Both the position numbers and the translations under genes were made by a program. Shown here one piece after another: positions 58,114 through 64,000 of a stretch of 64,000 nt of DNA; positions within the stretch are counted from its first letter, which is position 1; each line of letters begins with the position of its first letter. The stretch covers positions 3,782,001 through 3,846,000 of the forward strand of contig NZ_CP047020.1 of the NCBI RefSeq assembly GCF_009796285.1, written 5' to 3'. The DNA comes from Streptomyces broussonetiae (GTDB lineage Bacteria > Actinomycetota > Actinomycetes > Streptomycetales > Streptomycetaceae). The notes under the pieces are model-generated. The model did not search any database and was not told where the DNA came from. It saw nothing but the letters and a program-made list of their open reading frames with translations.

Positions 58114-59913
58114 GTGAGCGGAACGTCCGAAGGGCCGACGCCCGCGGCAGACCTCGACCGGTCAGCCGTCACAGACAGTGACCACACCACCTACCATCGT
58201 GTCTTCGCGGCCGCCCCGGTCGCCATGGCCGTCGTGAACCGCGCGGGCCTTGTCGTCAGCGCCAACGCGGCCTTCGGGGAGCTGCTCGGTGCCGCGACGG
58301 ACACCCTGCCCGGCCGGGTCGCCGCCGATCTGGTGGACCTGGCCTCGGACGCCCGCAGCTGGCACGCCTACCGCGAGGTCCTGCGCGGCCGGCAGGCCCG
58401 GCTGCGCTGCACCCGCCGGCTGAAACACCCCGAGGGGCACTCGGTGTGGGCGCAGGTCACCGTCGCCCCGCTGGCCGGCGAGGAGCCCGGGGTGCTGCTG
58501 TCGGTCGCCGACATCAGCGCCCGCCGCGAACTCCAGGCGCGGCTGCGGCATTTGCAGATGCACGACCCGGTGACCCGGCTGCCCAACCGCACCCTGTTCT
58601 TCGAGCGGCTCACGGCCGCGCTGGAGGCGGAGTCGTACGAGCAGAGCGGCACCGGCCGGGTCGGCCTGTGCTATCTGGACCTCGACGGGTTCAAGGCGGT
58701 CAACGACACCCTCGGCCACCGGGTCGGCGACCGGCTGCTCGCGGCGGTCGCCGAGCGGCTGACCCGGGTCGCCGACAAGGCGGGCTACGCACGCGCCGCC
58801 ACTCCCCTGGTGGCCCGGCTGGGCGGCGACGAGTTCGCGCTGCTCGTGGAGGACTCCACCGGCACCGAACAGCTCGCCGACCTCGCCGAGTCGGCGCTCA
58901 AGGCGCTCGAGGACCCCTTCGACCTGGCCGGCCAGCGCCTGTCACTGACCGCGTCCATCGGGGTCGTCGAACGCCACGCGGCCGGTACGACGGCCACCGG
59001 CCTGATGCAGGCCGCCGATACGACCCTGTACTGGGCGAAGGCCGACGGCAAGGCCCGCTGGACCCTGTTCGACCCTGAGCGCAACGCCCACCGGATGACC
59101 CGTCAGGCCCTGTCCTCCACCCTTCGCCCCGCCATCGAGCGCGGCGAATTCGCCCTCGAGTACCAGCCGTTGGTCGGCATGGAGGACGGGCGGCTCGCCG
59201 GGGTCGAGGCGTTGATCCGCTGGAATCATCCTCAGTTCGGCACACTGACGCCGAATCGGTTCATCGGACTGGCCGAGGAGGACGGCTCGATCGTGCAGCT
59301 CGGCCGCTGGGCGCTGAGGACCGCCTGCCGGCAGGCCCGTCGCTGGCAGCTGGCCCGCCCCGGCGAGCCGCCCATCTTCGTCAGCGTCAACGTGGCCGTA
59401 CGGCAGGTGTGGGACTCCGACCTGGTGGCCGACGTGGCCGAGGTCCTCGCCGAGACCGGGCTCGCCCCGCACCTGCTCCAGCTGGAGCTGACCGAGTCGG
59501 CGGTGATGGGCTCGGCGGGCCGCCCGCTGCAGGCACTGCAGGCCCTCAGCGACATGGGCGTGCGGATCGCCATCGACGACTTCGGCACCGGCTACTCCAA
59601 CCTCGCCTACCTCAGCCGACTGCCGGTGTCGACACTCAAGCTGGACGGCTCCTTCGTGCGCGGCTTCCAGTACGAGGGAGACCAGAAGGCGATCGCCCCC
59701 AACCCCGCCGACGAGGTCGTCGTCGAGGCGATGATCCAGCTCGCCCACCGGCTCGGCATCACCGTCACCGCCGAGTGCGTCGAGACCTCCGCGCAGGCCA
59801 CCCGGCTGCGCCGGATCGGCTGCGACACCGGCCAGGGCTGGCTGTACTCCCGGCCGGTGCCGCCGGATCGTATCTCCGAGCTGCTCGGCACCCCGGCCTG
59901 CCCCCAGCCCTGA
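58114..59913 (+). CDS. cdgA: PAS-GGDEF-EAL c-di-GMP enzyme (CdgA type)
   Basis: A 599-residue signalling protein without membrane helices. The PAS domain covers about 25-140 (VFAAAPVAMAVVNRAGLVVS). The GGDEF domain covers about 150-315 with an intact GGDEF at 237-241 (RLGGDEFALLV). The EAL domain covers about 325-590 with intact EAL at 365-367 (GVEALIRWNHP), and later DDFGTGYSNLAYL and ECVETSAQ. Both domains look active, so it may make and break c-di-GMP. It matches Streptomyces CdgA, a BldD target. GTG 58114 with GGGAG 6 nt upstream is chosen over an in-frame GTG 57976 without a site. Confidence 0.88.
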   Translation: MSGTSEGPTPAADLDRSAVTDSDHTTYHRVFAAAPVAMAVVNRAGLVVSANAAFGELLGAATDTLPGRVAADLVDLASDARSWHAYREVLRGRQARLRCTRRLKHPEGHSVWAQVTVAPLAGEEPGVLLSVADISARRELQARLRHLQMHDPVTRLPNRTLFFERLTAALEAESYEQSGTGRVGLCYLDLDGFKAVNDTLGHRVGDRLLAAVAERLTRVADKAGYARAATPLVARLGGDEFALLVEDSTGTEQLADLAESALKALEDPFDLAGQRLSLTASIGVVERHAAGTTATGLMQAADTTLYWAKADGKARWTLFDPERNAHRMTRQALSSTLRPAIERGEFALEYQPLVGMEDGRLAGVEALIRWNHPQFGTLTPNRFIGLAEEDGSIVQLGRWALRTACRQARRWQLARPGEPPIFVSVNVAVRQVWDSDLVADVAEVLAETGLAPHLLQLELTESAVMGSAGRPLQALQALSDMGVRIAIDDFGTGYSNLAYLSRLPVSTLKLDGSFVRGFQYEGDQKAIAPNPADEVVVEAMIQLAHRLGITVTAECVETSAQATRLRRIGCDTGQGWLYSRPVPPDRISELLGTPACPQP

Positions 59914-60271
59914 CCGTCCCGCACCTCGGCACAGGCCCGCACGAAGCCCCGGACGGCGTCCGTCACATGACCGTCCGGGGGCCGGGCGACGGCGGCCCCG
60001 CCCGGGCTCGCCCCGCGCGCCGACCGGCGGCGGGACGGAGCGGGGCTCGGCGGCGGGCCGACGCGGATGCACCTGTGCGTCGGCTCCGTGGGCAGGGCCG
60101 TGCCCACGGCGATCGCCGCCACGCAAGGCCCTGCGCTCGTGGGACTTCACCACGTCCTGCCGACGGACCGGGCCGCTGACGACGGCGGTGCCGGTGCTGT
60201 CCCCGCGGCGGCGGTGACCGCAGACGGGTGCGGTGCCGGGGCCGGCCCCCGGCACCGCTCGCGGTGCGGCG
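59914..60271. other. Convergent gap after cdgA with a hairpin
   Basis: 358 bases without a gene. A strong hairpin at 60230-60258 (GCGGTGCCGGGG with CCCCGGCACCGC) lies just before the stop of the leftward oxidoreductase and probably terminates it. The rest is G+C-rich, with no supported gene. Confidence 0.6.
60230..60258. terminator. Hairpin between cdgA and the oxidoreductase gene
   Basis: A 12-bp stem, GCGGTGCCGGGG with CCCCGGCACCGC, has a 5-nt loop. It lies downstream of both converging genes. Confidence 0.65.
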
Positions 60272-61369
60272 TCAGGCGCCCGGCAGGCCGTAGGCGTCCG
60301 CGATCAACTCATAGGAGCGCAGCCGCAGTTCGCCGCGGTGGGCGTGGGAGACGAGCATCAGCTCGTCGGCGCCGGTGCGCTTGTGGAGGTCGTCCAGGCC
60401 GGAGCGGACCTCGTCGGCGGCACCGTGCACGATGTTGGCCGTCCAGGAGGTGATGAACTCCTCCTCCATGGGGCTGAACTCGTGCTTCTCGGCCTCGGCC
60501 GGGTCGGGGAAGAGACCGGGGCGGCCGGTGCGAAGCCGGAGCATGTTCAGGGCCATGGCCCGGGTCTGGCGGCGGGCCTCGCGCGGGTCGTCGGTGGCGA
60601 GGGCGGAGACGCCGATGAGGGCGTACGGCTCGTCGAGGACCGCGGAGGGGCGGAAGGTCTCCCGGTACAGGTCGAGGGCCGGGATGGTGTTCTGCGCCGA
60701 GAAGTGGTGCGCGAAGGCGAACGGCAGGCCCAGCATCCCGGCGAGCCGGGCACTGAAGCCGGAGGAGCCGAGCAGCCAGACCGGCGGCCGGTGCGGGGAC
60801 TGGACGCCGCCGGGGGTGGTGGCCTGCACCGGCCCGGGGATCGCGTGGATACGGCCGTACGGATGCCCGTCGGGGAAGTCGTCGTCCAGGAACCGGATCA
60901 GCTCGGCGAGCTGCTGCGGAAAGTCGTCGGCGCCCTCGCCCGGGGTGTCGCTGCGGCGCAGGGCCGCGGCCGTGGCGCCGTCCGTGCCGGGGGCGCGGCC
61001 GAGGCCGAGGTCGATGCGGCCCGGCGCCATCGCCTCCAGCGTGCCGAACTGCTCGGCGATCACCAGCGGGGCGTGGTTGGGCAGCATCACGCCGCCCGAG
61101 CCGAGCCGGATGCGGTCGGTGTGGGCGGCGAGGTGAGCGAGGATCACGGCGGGCGAGGAGGAGGCGACGCCGGGCATGGAGTGGTGCTCGGCGACCCAGT
61201 ACCGGTGGAAACCCCGGGCCTCCGCGTACCGGGACAACGCCACGCTGGTGCGCAGCGCGTCACCGGCGGTACTGCCCGCGCCGACGGTCACCAGGTCCAG
61301 TACGGAGAGGGGGACGGGGGCGGTGCCGTGCGTCGTACCCCGGATCTCGTCTGCCTCGTCTGCCGACAC
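60272..61369 (-). CDS. LLM-class flavin-dependent oxidoreductase (luciferase-like)
   Basis: A 365-residue enzyme of the bacterial luciferase superfamily, using reduced FMN or F420. Conserved segments are LSVLDLVTVG at the start, HRYWVAEHHSMPGVASSSPAV, RLGSGGVMLPNHAPLVIAEQ, and GLGRAPGTD. The C-terminal part has the typical VHGAADEVRSGLDDLHKRTG and ELMLVSHAH. The start is GTG 61369 with AGGAGG 8 nt upstream. The substrate is unknown. Confidence 0.88.
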   Translation of the reverse strand: MSADEADEIRGTTHGTAPVPLSVLDLVTVGAGSTAGDALRTSVALSRYAEARGFHRYWVAEHHSMPGVASSSPAVILAHLAAHTDRIRLGSGGVMLPNHAPLVIAEQFGTLEAMAPGRIDLGLGRAPGTDGATAAALRRSDTPGEGADDFPQQLAELIRFLDDDFPDGHPYGRIHAIPGPVQATTPGGVQSPHRPPVWLLGSSGFSARLAGMLGLPFAFAHHFSAQNTIPALDLYRETFRPSAVLDEPYALIGVSALATDDPREARRQTRAMALNMLRLRTGRPGLFPDPAEAEKHEFSPMEEEFITSWTANIVHGAADEVRSGLDDLHKRTGADELMLVSHAHRGELRLRSYELIADAYGLPGA

Positions 61370-61440
61370 GGTGTGGCCTCCTGTTCGTGGCGTGGCTGTC
61401 CGCCCCGTCCAACAGGAGACGGTCTCCGTTTATTCCGGTC

Positions 61441-62172
61441 TCAGACCTGGACGATCGGCTCCCGGGTGAACAGGACCCCGAGCGAGGGCGCGTTCACCCG
61501 CCGGTCGGCCAGCCTCAGCCCCTCCCACACCGTCACCTGGTTCGCCGTGAGCACCGGCTTGCCCAGCTCCTTCTCCAGCAGGGGCAGATACGCGGCCGTG
61601 TGCAGGGCCGTGTCCGGCAGCAGGACCGCCTCGGCCTCGGCCGCGTCGGCTGCGCGCGCCAGCGCCAGCACCTCCGCCTCGCCCCACGTGCCGACCTCCG
61701 CGGCCGTGACGATCCCCGACGGTCGCACCCCGGTCACCGTCAGACCGCCGGCCTGCAGGAACCGCCCGAACAGTGCGGCCACGTCCTGCGGGTAGGTCGC
61801 CCCGACCGCGACCCGCCGTACCCCGATCTCCTGGGCCGCGTGCACGAAGGCGAACGACGTCGAGGAGGCGGGCATCCCGGCCACCTGGGCCAGGGAGCGC
61901 ACCTGGTCCCGGGCGCCCTCCCAGCCGTGCACGAAGCTGCCGCTGGTGCACGCCCACACCACCGTCTCCGCGCCCGTGCGCCGCAGCTCCTCCACCCCCG
62001 CCGCAAGCCGCTCGGCGGAGCCCATCTCGCGCAGCGCATCCACCCGGTGCGCGTCCTCGCCGATGTCGGTGTGGACCAGGTCCACCCTGATGTTGCTGCC
62101 GAGGAGCTGCTCGATGCGCGGGTAGTCGTCCTCGCCGGAGCGGCCCGGGTAGAGGAATCCGAGTGCGGTCAT
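61441..62172 (-). CDS. Maleate isomerase/Asp-Glu racemase-family protein, paralogue lacking the second cysteine
   Basis: A 243-residue protein of the maleate isomerase/arylmalonate decarboxylase group. It starts TALGFLYPGRSGEDDYPRIE. The first catalytic cysteine is C75 (VVWACTSGSF). The second position reads LLPDTALHTA, with D187 where its neighbour has Cys. It may therefore be a one-cysteine enzyme, like arylmalonate decarboxylase in kind, or a non-catalytic partner. Its start overlaps the stop of the paralogue at 62169 (ATGA). AGGAAGG lies 6 nt upstream. Confidence 0.8.
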   Translation of the reverse strand: MTALGFLYPGRSGEDDYPRIEQLLGSNIRVDLVHTDIGEDAHRVDALREMGSAERLAAGVEELRRTGAETVVWACTSGSFVHGWEGARDQVRSLAQVAGMPASSTSFAFVHAAQEIGVRRVAVGATYPQDVAALFGRFLQAGGLTVTGVRPSGIVTAAEVGTWGEAEVLALARAADAAEAEAVLLPDTALHTAAYLPLLEKELGKPVLTANQVTVWEGLRLADRRVNAPSLGVLFTREPIVQV

Positions 62173-62966
62173 GTCCAGCCTTCCTGCGTCTCTTCCGGCC
62201 GTACCGGGGGTGCGGGGGGCCAGGCGCGCGCCGATTCGTCCAGCAGTGCCTGATAGGGCCCCACGGCTCGGGTACCCAGCTTGCGCAGCGCCGCCCACAT
62301 CGTGACCTGGTTGGCCGAGAGCACCGGGATGCGCAGCTCGGCCTCCAGCTGGGGGATCACGTCGTACGTCGGCAGATTGGTGCACGAGATGAACAGCGCG
62401 TCGGCGGTGCCGGGGCGGACCGCCCGCCGGGCCATGGCGACGACGTCCTTGTACGGCACCTTCCAGATGTGGCTGGTCAGCCCCATGAAGGCGCACCCGG
62501 TGACCTGCACGCCGGACTCGGCGACGAACTCCTCCAGCACCCGGGTGACGGACACCGTGTACGGCGTGACCAGTGCGATGCGGCGTACGGCCAGCTCGGC
62601 CAGTGCCTCCAGCAGCGCCCCGGAGGTCGTCACCGAGGGCGGCGCCCCGGCCAGGCTCATCGCCGCGCACATCGCCCGCTCCCCGGCGATCCCTCCGACG
62701 AAGCTGCCGGAGGTGCAGGCGTAGGCGACGACCTCGGGGGCGACGGCGGTCAGCGCGCGGACCGCGTCGCCGAGGGTCTCGTGCTCACTGACCAGCCTGG
62801 CCAGGTCCAGACTCACCTCGACCGGCACATAGGGAGTGCGCGTGAGGTGCAGCGACACCTCGTCGGGCACCCAGCGCCACAGCTCGCGGTCGAGGGCGAA
62901 GTCAAAAGGGGCGACGACCCCCACACCGCGCTGCGGACGGGGTCCGCCCAGAAAGGAAACGTCCAT
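62169..62966 (-). CDS. Maleate isomerase/Asp-Glu racemase-family protein, two-cysteine paralogue
   Basis: A 265-residue protein, paralogous to the neighbour at 61441. Both catalytic cysteines are present: C84 in YACTSGSFVGG and C195 in FISCTNLPTYD. This matches the two-Cys maleate isomerase/racemase family in spacing. ATG 62966 is chosen; the frame extends 32 codons upstream to another ATG at 63062 with no ribosome site. The gene is divergent from the dehydrogenase at 63098, suggesting a shared pathway for a dicarboxylic or hydroxy acid. Confidence 0.82.
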   Translation of the reverse strand: MDVSFLGGPRPQRGVGVVAPFDFALDRELWRWVPDEVSLHLTRTPYVPVEVSLDLARLVSEHETLGDAVRALTAVAPEVVAYACTSGSFVGGIAGERAMCAAMSLAGAPPSVTTSGALLEALAELAVRRIALVTPYTVSVTRVLEEFVAESGVQVTGCAFMGLTSHIWKVPYKDVVAMARRAVRPGTADALFISCTNLPTYDVIPQLEAELRIPVLSANQVTMWAALRKLGTRAVGPYQALLDESARAWPPAPPVRPEETQEGWT

Positions 62967-63097
62967 GACTGGCACCGGCCTCACGACGAGTGGGCAACGG
63001 ATCGCGAGTGCGCCCGTGTTGACGAAGGTAGGTTCGGGTGCGAGCGTGGTCAATCCGCGCATAATCCGTGCATGTCAGACGCCCGGAGCCGCCCTGT

Positions 63098-64000
63098 ATG
63101 ACGACCCCTCCCACGCTCCTCGTCCTGGACGCCGACCCGCCGCCCCGGCTCGGCCGCCTCACCGGACGCGCCCGCATCGTGCACACCGACGCGGCCCGTC
63201 TGGCCGAGCGGCTGCCGGGGGCGGACGTGCTGCTGGTGTGGGACTTCACCTCGCACGCGGTGCGCGAGGCCTGGCCGGGGGACGGGCCGAGGCCGCGCTG
63301 GGTGCACACGGCGAGCGCGGGTGTGGACCATCTGATGTGCCCGGAGCTGGCCGCGTCGGACACGGTGGTGACGAACGCGCGCGGGATCTTCGACCAGGCG
63401 ATCGCCGAGTACGTGGCGGCGCTGGTGCTGGCGGTCGCCAAGGATCTTCCACTCACGCTGGAGCACCAGCGGGAGCGGGCCTGGCGGCACCGGGAGAGCC
63501 GGCGGGTGGCGGGCACGCGCGCGTGCGTGGTCGGCTCGGGCCCGATCGGCCGGGCGATCGTACGGACGCTCAAGGCCCTCGGCGTGACGACGGCGCTGGT
63601 CGGGCGGGTCCCGCGGACCGGTATCCACGGCCCGGCCGACCTGGACCGGCTGATCTCCCGCGCGGACTGGGTGATCGCCGCCGCGCCGCTCACCGAGCAG
63701 ACGTTCCACCTGTTCGACAGCCACCGGTTCGGCGTGATGCAGCCCTCGGCGTTCTTCGTGAACGTCGGGCGCGGGCCGCTCGTGGACGAGGACGCCCTGG
63801 CCCGGGCCCTGACCCGGCGCTGGATCGCGGGCGCGGCCCTCGACGTCTTCACGACCGAGCCCCTCCCCGGGGACAGCCCGCTGTGGGGCCTGCCCGGGCT
63901 GATCGTCTCCCCGCACATGAGCGGCGACACGATCGGCTGGCGCGACGAACTGGCAAACCAGTTCGTGGAGTTGTACGAGCGGTGGGCGGCGGGCAGATCA
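63098..64000 (+). CDS. D-isomer-specific 2-hydroxyacid dehydrogenase (runs off the window)
   Basis: 301 codons are present with no stop, so the C-terminus is missing. It has the family layout: an N-terminal substrate domain, then a NAD-binding core with VVGSGPIGRAIVRTLKALGV. The catalytic residues are visible: Arg in VNVGRGPLVDEDAL, Glu in DVFTTEPLPG and His in VSPHMSGDTI. It probably oxidises a 2-hydroxyacid or reduces a 2-oxoacid with NAD(H). ATG 63098 has only a distant CGGAG. It is divergent from the racemase-like pair. Confidence 0.9.
   Translation, partial: MTTPPTLLVLDADPPPRLGRLTGRARIVHTDAARLAERLPGADVLLVWDFTSHAVREAWPGDGPRPRWVHTASAGVDHLMCPELAASDTVVTNARGIFDQAIAEYVAALVLAVAKDLPLTLEHQRERAWRHRESRRVAGTRACVVGSGPIGRAIVRTLKALGVTTALVGRVPRTGIHGPADLDRLISRADWVIAAAPLTEQTFHLFDSHRFGVMQPSAFFVNVGRGPLVDEDALARALTRRWIAGAALDVFTTEPLPGDSPLWGLPGLIVSPHMSGDTIGWRDELANQFVELYERWAAGRS

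Noticed and set aside
59607..60255. Minus-strand frames antisense to cdgA and in its 3' gap
   Set aside because: Low-complexity, no ribosome site, no conserved segments.

Overview
The window is high-G+C actinobacterial chromosome. The very GC-rich third codon positions, the AGGAGG-type ribosome sites, the gene content (desABCD, adpA with a TTA codon, cebR-cebEFG-bglC, a CdgA-type c-di-GMP enzyme) and the operators (iron boxes, a DasR dre site, CebR boxes) all point to a Streptomyces chromosome arm close to the core. No integrase, transposase, prophage or CRISPR array was seen.

Layout. 1-3.7 kb: edge of a sodium:solute symporter, a PucR regulator, a small phosphatase and a secreted Gly/Asn/Trp-repeat protein. 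3.9-12.6 kb: acyl-CoA metabolism. A TesB thioesterase and an acyl-CoA dehydrogenase lie beside a TetR repressor (AccR-like). Divergent from it is an operon for leucine/branched-chain breakdown: the two methylcrotonyl-CoA carboxylase subunits, HMG-CoA lyase and a second acyl-CoA dehydrogenase. Two GTTAA-N6-TTAAC operators sit between repressor and operon. 12.7-20.5 kb: a frameshifted small gene, then the desferrioxamine locus. A lipoprotein receptor and a siderophore reductase follow one iron box; desABCD follows a second, perfect iron box and is translationally coupled throughout. 20.5-26.2 kb: amino-sugar and phosphate genes, namely a DasR-controlled GH20 hexosaminidase, a Tat-exported purple-acid-type phosphatase, a small conserved protein and a glucosamine-6-phosphate synthase.

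26.2-30.7 kb: a small YaaH-like membrane protein, a universal stress protein, the developmental master regulator adpA (bldA-dependent TTA codon), oligoribonuclease and tRNA-His. 30.7-35.7 kb: a two-component system divergent from a MurG-like glycosyltransferase and an NDP-sugar dehydratase/epimerase, followed by a gene that looks decayed. 35.5-43.4 kb: cellobiose sensing and uptake (cebR, cebEFG, bglC) plus a CBM2-GH18 chitinase-like enzyme. 43.5-47.6 kb: a second two-component system, a pair of DnaA-box matches, a secreted protein and a spermidine-synthase-fold protein. 47.8-56.4 kb: an NsdA-like regulator, a histidine phosphatase, a PAP2 membrane protein, a three-gene nuclease/unknown/helicase operon, two small genes (one with a TTA codon) and tRNA-Lys. 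56.5-64 kb: a secreted M6-like metalloprotease, a PAS-GGDEF-EAL enzyme (CdgA type), an LLM flavin oxidoreductase, two tandem maleate-isomerase/Asp-Glu-racemase paralogues and a truncated 2-hydroxyacid dehydrogenase.

The best candidate for an undescribed system is the operon at 51.0-55.1 kb. It encodes a PD-(D/E)XK nuclease with a Dna2/AddB/Cas4-like iron-sulfur cysteine pattern, a 529-residue protein of unknown type and an SF1B helicase, all translationally coupled. It reads like a split Dna2-type end-processing complex. The second candidate is the two-component/MurG-like/sugar-dehydratase module at 30.7-35.2 kb. Gene functions rest on motif reading and recalled family knowledge; no database search was run.
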